This document shows positions 9,274 to 17,178 of a stretch of DNA of 64,000 nucleotides, one piece after another (the first letter of the stretch is position 1; each line of letters begins with the position of its first letter). The position numbers and the translations under genes are program-made. This DNA is from Lachnospiraceae bacterium (GTDB taxonomy: Bacteria; Bacillota; Clostridia; Lachnospirales; Lachnospiraceae), in the NCBI GenBank assembly GCA_022845895.1, contig AP025573.1, positions 1,708,501 to 1,772,500 on the forward strand. The letters are read 5' to 3'. The notes beneath the pieces were generated by a model. That model did not search any database. It was not told where the DNA came from and saw only the letters and a program-made list of their open reading frames with translations.

Positions 9274-10359
9274 TCAGTTCAACTTGGTTACAGGGATATA
9301 GCCGTCCTTATATCCAAAGTAGTCATATGCCTTCTGGAACACAGATACAGAGTCTCCTTCCAGCCATTTCGGGTTGCACGGCACACCCACGAAGGCCACT
9401 TCCATGCCGGGTTCCAAATCAGCATTCGTCAGCGGCGTTCCGTCGGACTGAAAGACGCAGAGTGCATCGGGTGTGACGCAGCGTACCTTGCCGCCCTGAT
9501 CAAAGGCAAGTATATTTTCATTTTCTATCATGATTTTTATGCTTTTTCCGGCATATGTTCCCGTACCTTCAATAATCTCATAACCCCAGTCGTGGCTGTT
9601 CTCTGTCTCCATACGAAGTTCCGACAGCGTCCCTTCGATAATCTCGATTCCTCCGGTGGCTCTGGCAATGCATTCGACAGGGCGCTCGCCTGCGGCAATT
9701 CCTCTGCGCACGGCTTCCCCGATGGAGCGGGCCAGCTCATAAGAACCTGCCACAAGCGCTTTTTTAGCGGTTGCGCCGTCCATGATATAGTTGGCGACTC
9801 CTGCGGATCCTCCGAACACGTTGACGATGGGGCGGCCGATCAGCTCGCAGTCGCTGCTGTCCTCATAATAGAGCACGGCACTTAAGTTCTCCTCATTCGC
9901 CATCGCGAAAGGGGCAGAACGTACGTTGTGGATCTCCGGCATGATCATGAACGATTCCGGAACCGCACGCCCTACGCCGTCGGCATTGATGACTTTGATT
10001 CCCGTATAACATGCCGTGTATATAGGGGGCATGAAATTACCTCCGCCCACCTCGAAGGCAGCGACATAGTCAATCTTCTTATTGGTTACGGCTTCCAGTC
10101 TTTTCAGCGCGTGGACACAGGCGATACAGTCAAAGCCGCGTTCCTTTGTGGCTGCGGGGGATCCCATGCCTGATATGATGGCTACATATGCGTCATCCGG
10201 AACTTCTTCAAGCTCCGCAAATTCTACCTCCTTGGTGAGTGCAAGGATATCTTCCAGCAGACGGTAGCTCGTCTTGACATCTCCGCCGCCACCGCTGCCG
10301 AGGATAATTGCCCCGCGTGTCATGTCATACAGCTGCTCTTTGTTCATTTTTACTGACAT
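9274..10359 (-). CDS. DUF917 family protein (S-methylthiohydantoin desulfurase-type)
   Basis: A 361-residue protein with the DUF917 glycine-rich start (AIILGSGGGGDV, about residues 16-27), SGMGSPAATKER and FEVGGGNFM. The family often sits in hyu-type hydantoin gene clusters and includes S-methylthiohydantoin desulfurase. ATG 10359 has AAGGAGGA eight bases upstream. It is third in the minus operon, between the NCS1 permease and the dipeptidase. The actual substrate is unknown, but its presence supports a hydantoin-like ring compound. Confidence 0.85.
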   Translation of the reverse strand: MSVKMNKEQLYDMTRGAIILGSGGGGDVKTSYRLLEDILALTKEVEFAELEEVPDDAYVAIISGMGSPAATKERGFDCIACVHALKRLEAVTNKKIDYVAAFEVGGGNFMPPIYTACYTGIKVINADGVGRAVPESFMIMPEIHNVRSAPFAMANEENLSAVLYYEDSSDCELIGRPIVNVFGGSAGVANYIMDGATAKKALVAGSYELARSIGEAVRRGIAAGERPVECIARATGGIEIIEGTLSELRMETENSHDWGYEIIEGTGTYAGKSIKIMIENENILAFDQGGKVRCVTPDALCVFQSDGTPLTNADLEPGMEVAFVGVPCNPKWLEGDSVSVFQKAYDYFGYKDGYIPVTKLN

Positions 10360-10386
10360 ATCAAGTCCTCCTTAACATACGGATGA

Positions 10387-11724
10387 TTAACAATCTTTTC
10401 CGTGATTTTTATTGAATAGTTTTACACAGGCTATCTGCATGATGAAGGCTGCAACAAAGGAGTCGATTGCAGGAATCGTGGTAATCTGGAACAACGCGAA
10501 TCCCGGAGAGGTCTGTGTTGTCATAAATCCTACGGCGGCTGCGATGAGATAGGCAGCCATACTTTCAAGGCGCACCTTTTTAAGCTGATTTAGACGGTCA
10601 AAGCTGTAGAACTTCCTGCACAGATAGAAGTCGGCCAGATAACATCCTCCGAGGGGAGGCGTGAAGATTCCGAGTACGGAGAAAAACGGGATCATCATAT
10701 TGGACAGGCCGATGACGGCGAATATGGTGCCGGAGACGCCGGTAAATATTGCCAGCTTATACTTCGGCATCTTCTCAAACACGACGGAGAGTCCGAGGGA
10801 ACCGCTGTATACGTTGTTGTCATTGGAGGTCCACTGCGCCAGAACCAGGACGACCATGGCAAGCACGCCCCACCCGAGACCTATCATGACGGTGACGATG
10901 TTGGCATCCCCCACTGCTTTGGCACAGGCCGCGGCAATTACGATCGTAATGCCGTAACCGATGACAAGGCCGATGACCATGGCTTTCACGGTGTCTTTGA
11001 AATTCTTCGCATACCGGAGGATATCCGGGCTCCCTACCGCACCTGCCGCAAAGGAGCCGATGACAAGCGAGATGCCGGTACCAAGCGACATTGGATTTGT
11101 GATAAAGGATGTGTTCAATTCACTGTACGTATGCCCCTTGAGTACCATGACAAGCGATGCTATCATAAGGATGGCGATGGCCGGTATAGCTATCCAGCTC
11201 AGCTTTTCTATAGATTTGAAGCCAAAGATTGCGGAAGTTGTCATCAGAAGTCCGCCAATCACTATGATTACTTTTACACCCGCTGGAGACAGGGCATTGC
11301 CGGTCATGAGCCGGAACATCTGTCCAATCGTGTCACCGAACAGGCCGGCCTGTACGCCGAACCAGCCCCAGGCGCATCCGGCATAGAGGAGGCCGACGAG
11401 AGCGGCGCCCTTAAGCCCGAACGTAAACTTTCCAATCATGCTCGTCGACAGACCTGTGTACATGGCCGGTTCCGCACAGAGACAGGCCATGGCGGCCAGA
11501 ATGAGGGCGCCTGCCAGAACGGCGATGATAGATTCATTCAGTGTCAGGCCGGTGGCAAGGCTTCCGCCGAGCGTAAAGGCCGATATGCTGATGGCACAGC
11601 CGATATACACGACGGCGCTGCTGGCCCATCCGCGCTTCTTATCTTCAGGGACCGGTTTGCGCGCAAAATCGTCGTCACCGCCTGCGTATGCTTTCTCTTC
11701 AAGAAATTTCCATAATGATGCCAT
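10387..11724 (-). CDS. NCS1-family nucleobase/hydantoin-type permease (CodB-like)
   Basis: A 445-residue integral membrane protein with about 12 hydrophobic segments and an NCS1-like N-terminus (RGWASSAVVYIGCAISISAF). The family imports cytosine, purines, allantoin and hydantoins with Na+ or H+. ATG 11724 has AAGGAGGA upstream. It lies in one operon with the racemase and DUF917 genes, which makes a cyclic ureide or nucleobase the likely cargo (inference). Exact specificity cannot be read. Confidence 0.9.
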   Translation of the reverse strand: MASLWKFLEEKAYAGGDDDFARKPVPEDKKRGWASSAVVYIGCAISISAFTLGGSLATGLTLNESIIAVLAGALILAAMACLCAEPAMYTGLSTSMIGKFTFGLKGAALVGLLYAGCAWGWFGVQAGLFGDTIGQMFRLMTGNALSPAGVKVIIVIGGLLMTTSAIFGFKSIEKLSWIAIPAIAILMIASLVMVLKGHTYSELNTSFITNPMSLGTGISLVIGSFAAGAVGSPDILRYAKNFKDTVKAMVIGLVIGYGITIVIAAACAKAVGDANIVTVMIGLGWGVLAMVVLVLAQWTSNDNNVYSGSLGLSVVFEKMPKYKLAIFTGVSGTIFAVIGLSNMMIPFFSVLGIFTPPLGGCYLADFYLCRKFYSFDRLNQLKKVRLESMAAYLIAAAVGFMTTQTSPGFALFQITTIPAIDSFVAAFIMQIACVKLFNKNHGKDC

Positions 11725-11769
11725 ATCATTTCCTCCTTATTCATTTGTATTCTCATTCCTGCTTCGTTC

Positions 11770-12510
11770 CTATCTGATTCGTTGATTCATCTCATTATGG
11801 ACGAGATGGGCCGTACTGTTGTTCAGCTGGAGCGTGACAAAGGTTTCCAGCATCTTAAGTCCCGTTGACAGCGGCTCCACCACCGTAATGCCGCATCCGC
11901 GCAGGGCAAGCTCCGCCCTCAAGTCATCTGCGATATAGGCCATGGCGGTACATCCCAGTATGAGACAGTCGCAGCCGTGTACACGGCCCGATTGTTCGGC
12001 AAAGTCCGCCAGCCTATCGAGCAGCGCTTCCCGGTCATGCAGTTCGAGTACATCGAGGTTGGTAAAATCCTGACAGACGATGCTGTCTCTGCATTCAGGA
12101 TTGTTCTCGATTACTTTGGCAAGCAGCAGGGTGCCTGCGGGATCCTCCCTGCCCGGAATTATGACAGAAAAGTGTCTGCCGCATCCGAGAGCCGCCATCA
12201 TGGAAGGCCGGAAACCGCCGAATACAGGTACATGCACCAGTTCCCGCACCATATCCACCGCAGGATCGGCAAAGCAGTTGATAAAGATGCCGTCTGCCCC
12301 TTCTGCTTCCGCAAGCATAGCTTCCTCTGCAATCTCAGGGCTGTTATATCCGACACGTGTAATCGTGTTCAGAGCCTCGAACCCCCTTCTGAGGAAGCCT
12401 ACCGATACCTCGGTGCCGGGATTCAAGACACGCAGCGCATGGGGGATGCCATTGTTCGCCTTGCGTGTGGCAGGAGTATCTGCCACAGGAATAATCAATT
12501 TTAATTTCAT
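11770..12510 (-). CDS. Asp/Glu/hydantoin racemase family protein
   Basis: About 246 residues. Two catalytic cysteines are visible in the expected places, NCFADP (about residue 80) and LGCTAM (about residue 187), with PVADTP at the N-terminus. The family includes hydantoin and allantoin racemases. A double ATG at 12513/12510 sits beside AGGAGGTGA; ATG 12510 has the better spacing. It is first in the minus operon, just downstream of a Crp/Fnr-type site. The likely role is to interconvert enantiomers of a ring compound before hydrolysis (inference). Confidence 0.9.
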   Translation of the reverse strand: MKLKLIIPVADTPATRKANNGIPHALRVLNPGTEVSVGFLRRGFEALNTITRVGYNSPEIAEEAMLAEAEGADGIFINCFADPAVDMVRELVHVPVFGGFRPSMMAALGCGRHFSVIIPGREDPAGTLLLAKVIENNPECRDSIVCQDFTNLDVLELHDREALLDRLADFAEQSGRVHGCDCLILGCTAMAYIADDLRAELALRGCGITVVEPLSTGLKMLETFVTLQLNNSTAHLVHNEMNQRIR

Positions 12511-12571
12511 CATTTCACCTCCTAAATTATTATTATCTGTTTATTTGCCCAAGCTTTGATATATTGTCAGT

Positions 12572-12613
12572 ATTCTATCACCTGTCTTTCTGTGAAAAAG
12601 TAGCCTGTGCTAC
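12572..12613 (-). promoter_or_regulatory. Class II Crp/Fnr-type promoter of the racemase operon
   Basis: On the minus strand a -10 box TAGAAT occupies 12577-12572. A perfect palindrome GTAGC-CTGT-GCTAC lies at 12600-12613, centre 12606.5. With transcription starting about 7 bases after the -10 box, the palindrome centre is at -41.5, the standard class II activator position. There is no good -35 box, which fits dependence on an activator. The adjacent Crp/Fnr gene is the obvious candidate. Confidence 0.6.
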
Positions 12614-12636
12614 AAAATGGAGGAAAAATTTTCGGA

Positions 12637-12665
12637 TTGGCATATATAAGCATGGGTGGTATAAT
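12637..12665 (+). promoter_or_regulatory. Sigma-A promoter of the first Crp/Fnr gene
   Basis: TTGGCA (12637-12642), a 17-bp spacer and a perfect TATAAT (12660-12665). The predicted start of transcription is near 12672, only about nine bases before ATG 12681. The divergent GTAGC-N4-GCTAC palindrome is centred about 65 bp upstream. Confidence 0.7.
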
Positions 12666-12680
12666 AGAGATGGTTTTTCA

Positions 12681-13427
12681 ATGGAGGTGGTTAAAATATC
12701 AACACTAAAACAAACCATGGCTGATTTTGACATCCTTTTGCCGGAGTATGAATCGCCATGGTTATTTTTTTCAAAGAAAATGCCATCTTTACTGGAGGAT
12801 GTCCAGGCAAAGATGGAACTATGTACATATAAAAGAAATACGATATTATTTACCCAGGGTGAAGAACATCCATACGTTTATATCGTGGGAACCGGAGTCG
12901 TCAGGATTCTGACCGGTGATGAGAACGGAAGCGAAAAGCATCTGATGATTGCCGGCCCGGGAAGTCTTCTCGGAAATCTGTCCAGCCTCGATGGATATCC
13001 GTCCCTGTTCACTGCGGCTACGGCGGAAGAGAACTGCCGCCTTTACCGCACGACAGGGCCGATATTTACGAGGATGACGGCAGAGATTCCTGGATTCAAA
13101 GACTTTCTCATACAGGACCTCTGTGCCAAGATGAGGATACTTGCAGGGAATATATCGTCCCTCTCGTTCCAGAGGGCAGACGTCAGAATCGTACGGGCAT
13201 TCCTGTATCTGATCCGGGAGAGCGGGACACCCTGCGGCAGAGGAATTAAAATCAACATTCCATTCACCCATCAGGAGATGGCAGATCTCGTCTACTCGAA
13301 CCGCGTGACCGTATCGCGTTTTTTCAGCAGGCTGAAAAAAGAGGGTGTCATTGAAAAAGTCAACCGCTATTATTACATACGGGATGTAGACTACTTCTAC
13401 CACTATATCAACGAGCTTGGTGCTTAG
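12681..13427 (+). CDS. Crp/Fnr-family transcription regulator (first copy)
   Basis: A 248-residue protein with an N-terminal cyclic-nucleotide-binding-type beta barrel (about residues 25-150) and a C-terminal Crp helix-turn-helix (FTHQEMADLVYSNRVTVSRFF). There is no N-terminal cysteine cluster, so it is not an iron-sulfur FNR; a ligand-sensing CprK-like mode is more likely. The start is uncertain. The promoter puts the RNA start near 12672, so ATG 12681 would be nearly leaderless. GGAGGTGG at 12683-12690 is too far from ATG 12717 and sits well placed only for an ATA at 12696. It is divergent from the racemase operon, whose promoter carries a palindrome it probably binds. Confidence 0.88.
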   Translation: MEVVKISTLKQTMADFDILLPEYESPWLFFSKKMPSLLEDVQAKMELCTYKRNTILFTQGEEHPYVYIVGTGVVRILTGDENGSEKHLMIAGPGSLLGNLSSLDGYPSLFTAATAEENCRLYRTTGPIFTRMTAEIPGFKDFLIQDLCAKMRILAGNISSLSFQRADVRIVRAFLYLIRESGTPCGRGIKINIPFTHQEMADLVYSNRVTVSRFFSRLKKEGVIEKVNRYYYIRDVDYFYHYINELGA

Positions 13428-13461
13428 AAAGCAGCCAGGCTCTATTTTACGATACAACAGT

Positions 13462-14184
13462 TCAATCAAATGACCAGTCTTCTTTTATCAGATATTCTTT
13501 TAACGCCTGTATGTCTTTGACGATCAGGTATCCTTTATCCTTCTCTATCAATCCCTCATTAGTGAGCGACAGAAATATGTTCGAGACCGATACCCGGGAC
13601 AGGCCTGTCTGATAGGCCATCTCCTGATGGGTGAATTTGATGTTCAGCTTATAAGAGCCGTCTTTCGTCTGGATGCCATACAGCTGAATGAGGCTGAGCA
13701 GCGAGTGATATACTCTGTAGCTGGAGTCATTAAAGCTCATCTGCTCTAATAGACTTGTAATGAGACGAGTCTTCAGAGACAAGGCTTTCAGAAGAGTCAT
13801 GCTGAAAGCAGGATTCACGTATATCTCATCAATAAAACGCTTTTTGGGAATCAGATACAGCGTAGTCTTTGTGCATGTCGTAGCAGTACAATAGTTTGCC
13901 AGCCGATCCAGGCAGGCAAGCTCTCCAAAACAGGTGCCCTTGTCAGCTATGTAGATACTGCGGCGCCTGCCGTTGATGCCGTACAGGTCGAGCACGACCC
14001 GGCCTTCTTTGACAAGGTAGACATAAGAAGTGACATCACCCTGCCGGTAGATGACGGCATCCCGGGCATAGGTTTTGACGGTGGAATCCTTAAGAATCGG
14101 TTTCCAGTCCTTATCATCCATGCTCAGCCAGGGAGACATGTAGGGTGCAATCAAATCGGGAGAATTATTTTTAGTCATCATCAT
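13462..14184 (-). CDS. Crp/Fnr-family transcription regulator (second copy)
   Basis: About 240 residues: effector barrel about 20-145 and Crp-type HTH (FTHQEMAYQTGLSRVSVSNIF). Its recognition helix has VSVSN where the first copy has VTVSR, so the two should read different sites. Three ATGs (14184, 14181, 14178) follow AAAAGGAG; an upstream in-frame start at 14223 has none. It converges with the first regulator gene and diverges from the BMC operon, whose promoter carries a TGTAAA-N4-TTTACA palindrome. The effector is unknown; a pathway intermediate is plausible. Confidence 0.9.
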   Translation of the reverse strand: MMMTKNNSPDLIAPYMSPWLSMDDKDWKPILKDSTVKTYARDAVIYRQGDVTSYVYLVKEGRVVLDLYGINGRRRSIYIADKGTCFGELACLDRLANYCTATTCTKTTLYLIPKKRFIDEIYVNPAFSMTLLKALSLKTRLITSLLEQMSFNDSSYRVYHSLLSLIQLYGIQTKDGSYKLNIKFTHQEMAYQTGLSRVSVSNIFLSLTNEGLIEKDKGYLIVKDIQALKEYLIKEDWSFD

Positions 14185-14277
14185 CACACTCCTTTTAACT
14201 GTAATAAGATCAGGAAACGACATAATATTCCGACGATTAAAGTTTGTTAAATAATAAATTATAAAATTACGAAGGTT

Positions 14278-14320
14278 TGTAAAATAGTTTACAGAAAAAT
14301 TATAGCATGATTACTATAAT
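14278..14320 (+). promoter_or_regulatory. Class II Crp/Fnr-type promoter of the BMC operon
   Basis: A palindrome TGTAAA-ATAG-TTTACA (14278-14293, centre 14285.5) precedes a perfect -10 box TATAAT (14315-14320). With an RNA start near 14327 the palindrome is centred at -41.5. No -35 box lies at 17 bp, as expected for an activator-dependent promoter. The centre-to--10 distance (34.5 bp) is identical to that at the racemase operon, although the half-site sequence differs. Confidence 0.65.
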
Positions 14321-14380
14321 TGTCAATATGAATCAATTAATACAATTGACAGAAAATTGAACGAGAAAGGAGATGAATAT

Positions 14381-14833
14381 ATGGCAGAGATTGACCGGTA
14401 TTCCTTTATCTGCGGTATGATTGCGGCTTTCGGCGAATGCGTGGCCCAGGAGGTGAAAAAGACGGCATTCAGTCCTCCATTCCCCCCTTCTGAATTGGAA
14501 CAGCTGGAGGAAGAAGCCGAGAGAATCATGAGAGAACAGGGCCTGTCTTTCTATCTGGAAAAAAATCCGGATATTCCGGAGGATAAAAGGGTGTACTGGT
14601 GGGTCCTGTACAAATTCCCAGAAGTGCTTGGCCAATACGAGGCATTAAGAGAGAAGGGGTATAACCCCGCATGGGAATTTGATCGGTTCAAAGACTTGTT
14701 AAGCTATGGGACAGCGTGGGGGCCGGGGCATGAAGCCGTAGTCTCTCAAGTAAGAGAAGAGGCAAGCCCCATGGATCCGGTGACAAGAATCTTGTTCCCG
14801 GACCATGGATGGCCGGTTGAAAGAAAGGTATAA
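14381..14833 (+). CDS. Unknown 150-residue protein, first gene of BMC operon
   Basis: I do not recognise a domain. ATG 14381 has AAAGGAG seven bases upstream. The protein is soluble, acidic in its middle (ELEQLEEEAERIM, about residues 43-55) and aromatic-rich (VYWWVLYKFPEV, about 70-81), with a WGPGHEAV stretch near residue 115 and no signal peptide or membrane helix. Its position before the first shell gene and the 12-base gap suggest a dedicated role in the compartment pathway: small enzyme subunit, chaperone or cargo adaptor (inference only). Confidence 0.75.
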   Translation: MAEIDRYSFICGMIAAFGECVAQEVKKTAFSPPFPPSELEQLEEEAERIMREQGLSFYLEKNPDIPEDKRVYWWVLYKFPEVLGQYEALREKGYNPAWEFDRFKDLLSYGTAWGPGHEAVVSQVREEASPMDPVTRILFPDHGWPVERKV

Positions 14834-14845
14834 GGAGGATAAGGA

Positions 14846-15124
14846 ATGAATTCATATGGTTTTATCGAGACGAAAGGATTTGTAGGCGGCGTAGAGGCTG
14901 CAGACGCGATGGTAAAAGCCGCCAATGTAGAAGTGGCAGGAAAGATGGAGATTGGCGGAGGTTACATGACAGTAGCCATCAAAGGTGATGTAGGTGCGGT
15001 GAAGGCTGCCGTCGATGCCGGCGCCGAAGCGGCCCAGAGGGTCGGGGAGCTTGTCAGCGCCCATGTGATTCCGAGGCCGAACGAAGGCCTGCTGAATCTG
15101 TTCCTCGATAAAGAGGAGGCGTAA
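14846..15124 (+). CDS. BMC-H shell protein (PduA/EutM-like), copy 1
   Basis: A 92-residue single BMC domain that forms hexagonal shell tiles. It carries the family core ([38 protein letters not shown]). The pore loop reads IGGGY at residues 36-40, where PduA has a serine at the constriction; glycine there should widen the pore and remove a hydroxyl. The short tail LLNLFLDKEEA is acidic. ATG 14846 follows AAGGAGGATAAGG. It shares about two thirds of its residues with the second BMC-H gene. Confidence 0.97.
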   Translation: MNSYGFIETKGFVGGVEAADAMVKAANVEVAGKMEIGGGYMTVAIKGDVGAVKAAVDAGAEAAQRVGELVSAHVIPRPNEGLLNLFLDKEEA

Positions 15125-15164
15125 GCAGCCTGATAATATGGCAGCAGGAAAGGAGTTGTAACGA

Positions 15165-16610
15165 TTGAAGAAATTTTATACAGCAGCAGATGTCAATATT
15201 TGTGCCTCCAAGGGAGAGACGGTCATCTATATCAATCCGGGTGATGTGGTAACTTCCGTTGCGAGGGAGGAAGCCGGGAAGAAAGGGATACGGTTTGAAG
15301 CAGGAAGGGCAATTGAGCAGCCTGCAATGCCTCAGCCGGAGGCCGCCGCGCCATCTCCGGTGCCGGCCGCGATACCTGCATACAAGCCGGCTGCGCCGGC
15401 AGTACCGGCCGCCGCCATCTATCCGCAGGTGAAGGCCCTGCCCTATAAAGGACTTTTGAGCGAAGCGGAGGTCGACCGGTGGCGGGAAGACTTCCCAATC
15501 CTGAAATCCGTGGCCCATCTCGGAAACTGCTCACAGAGCGCACAGTCGAAGCAGGTGCTTGCCGGCATACAGAGATATCTGGACAACTGGGGAAGCGTAG
15601 GCATGGACTGGGATTCCTGGATGGAGGAGATAGAGCTTGCGAAGGCAGAGTTCGCAAGACTCATTGGGGCCGAACCAGACGAGATTGCCATCGCGTCATC
15701 CGTGTCCGACCTTGTGAGCTCTATTGCCAATTCCCTGGACTATACAGGCAAGCGGAAAAAAGTGGTCGTGACAGATATGGAATTTCCGACCGTGGATTAC
15801 ATATGGCTTGCGAACCAGCGTCATGGGGCCAAGGTAGATTTTGTATCCGTAAATGAGAACCATGAGATCGATATCAGCGAATACGAACGGTACATAGACG
15901 AGGATACGCTTTTGACATCCATAACGCAAGTGTACTATCTGAATGGCTTTAAGCAGGATGTCAGGGCAATCGCAGACATCGCACACAGGAAGGGCTCCCT
16001 CGTGCTTGTCGATGCCTACCAGTGCCTCGGTACGGAGCCGCTGGATGTAAAGGCCATGAATATCGATATTCTGGTGTCCGGATGCCTGAAATATCTGTTC
16101 GGCATCCCCGGCGTGGCATTCATGTATGTGAACAGGAACCTCATACAGGAGCTGAAGCCGTCTGTGACCGGTTGGTTCGGCCAGACGAATCCCTTCCTGT
16201 TCCAGACGAGATACCTGGACTGGGCCAATAAGACGAGCCGGTTCGACACGGGAACCCCGCCTGTGCTCACTGCATATGCGGCCAGAGCCGGGCTTGAGAT
16301 TATCAACCAGGTCACGGTTCCTAAGATTAAGGACCGGATCGACATGCTGAGCGCACATGCCCTGAACGGCGTGGCAGCGAGAGGACTGAAGACGATCAGC
16401 CCCTTTGACGTGAGCAAAAAGGGGGGCACGACGGCCATCGTCTGTGGTGACAAAGTAGACTCCCACACGATGGAAAAGCTGCTGAGAGACAGAAATGTCA
16501 TCGGTTCAGGCAGGGGCGATGTTATCAGAATCGCACCTCATTTCTATACGAAGCCTGAGGAGATAGACTATGCTCTGGACTGTATCAGGGACATTCTGGA
16601 AGGAAGGTAG
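15165..16610 (+). CDS. Class V PLP-dependent enzyme with EutQ-like BMC targeting domain
   Basis: A 481-residue cargo enzyme starting with TTG 15165 behind GGAAAGGAG. Residues 1-45 look like the N-terminal segment of EutQ-type BMC proteins (FYTAADV, INPGDVVTSVA). Residues about 53-92 are a Pro/Ala linker. The rest is a fold-type I class V aminotransferase/kynureninase-like enzyme: Asp283 and Gln286 (DAYQ) hold the cofactor, Lys309 (GCLKYL) should bind PLP, followed by GWFGQ and DTGTPP. Transamination, beta-lyase or desulfurase-type chemistry are all possible. With a 2-oxoacid oxidoreductase downstream, making a 2-oxoacid from an amino acid is the best guess (inference). Confidence 0.88.
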   Translation: MKKFYTAADVNICASKGETVIYINPGDVVTSVAREEAGKKGIRFEAGRAIEQPAMPQPEAAAPSPVPAAIPAYKPAAPAVPAAAIYPQVKALPYKGLLSEAEVDRWREDFPILKSVAHLGNCSQSAQSKQVLAGIQRYLDNWGSVGMDWDSWMEEIELAKAEFARLIGAEPDEIAIASSVSDLVSSIANSLDYTGKRKKVVVTDMEFPTVDYIWLANQRHGAKVDFVSVNENHEIDISEYERYIDEDTLLTSITQVYYLNGFKQDVRAIADIAHRKGSLVLVDAYQCLGTEPLDVKAMNIDILVSGCLKYLFGIPGVAFMYVNRNLIQELKPSVTGWFGQTNPFLFQTRYLDWANKTSRFDTGTPPVLTAYAARAGLEIINQVTVPKIKDRIDMLSAHALNGVAARGLKTISPFDVSKKGGTTAIVCGDKVDSHTMEKLLRDRNVIGSGRGDVIRIAPHFYTKPEEIDYALDCIRDILEGR

Positions 16611-16619
16611 GTGCAGTAC

Positions 16620-16883
16620 ATGTATATCTGCAAGGTACAGGGGAAATGTGTTTCCACGATTAAGAATGAGCAGCTTAAGGGCTGCAGCCTGATAACGATG
16701 CAGCGTCTGAACAAGTCGGGAGGTCCGGCAGGAGAAATCCTCGTGGCCGTCGATACGATTGGCTGCAGCGTGGGAGAGACCGTACTTGTGACGAGAGGGT
16801 CAGGTACACGTGCCGTACTGGGCGCTGACAGTCCGGCAGATATGGTAGTCGTGGGAATCGTAGACACTTATGATTGGTTATGA
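16620..16883 (+). CDS. BMC-P vertex protein (EutN/CcmL family)
   Basis: An 87-residue pentameric vertex protein that closes shell corners. It has the family pattern: an MYICKVQG start, CVSTIKNEQLKG, a central VAVDTIGCSVGETVLV and GIVDTYDW at the end. The open frame begins at GTG 16611, but ATG 16620 matches the conserved N-terminus and is chosen. It is the only vertex protein in the window. Confidence 0.95.
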   Translation: MYICKVQGKCVSTIKNEQLKGCSLITMQRLNKSGGPAGEILVAVDTIGCSVGETVLVTRGSGTRAVLGADSPADMVVVGIVDTYDWL

Positions 16884-16902
16884 GAAATAGGAGGATTCAT
16901 AT

Positions 16903-17166
16903 ATGAAGTCAAAAGGATTTATTGAGACAAGAGGTCTGGTGGCAGCAATTGAAGCAGCGGATGCGATGGTAAAAGCAGCAAATGTAACCCTGACCGGCAG
17001 GAAGATGATAGGTGGCGGGCTCGTGACCGTCATCATCGAAGGGGACGTGGGAGCTGTGAAGGCGGCAGTGGACGCGGGAGCGGCGGCAGCCCAGAAGGTC
17101 GGAGAGCTGATCAGCGTTCATGTAATCGCAAGACCGGACGCCGAGATTGATACATTCCTGCAGTAA
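16903..17166 (+). CDS. BMC-H shell protein, copy 2
   Basis: An 87-residue single BMC domain. The pore loop is IGGGL at residues 36-40. Core segments are [32 protein letters not shown] and HVIARP. ATG 16903 has TAGGAGGA upstream. It differs from copy 1 mainly in charge (EGDV for KGDV) and in the tail, so mixed or alternative facets are possible. It lies between the vertex and tandem-domain shell genes. Confidence 0.97.
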   Translation: MKSKGFIETRGLVAAIEAADAMVKAANVTLTGRKMIGGGLVTVIIEGDVGAVKAAVDAGAAAAQKVGELISVHVIARPDAEIDTFLQ

Positions 17167-17178
17167 GGCGGGTGTGTT

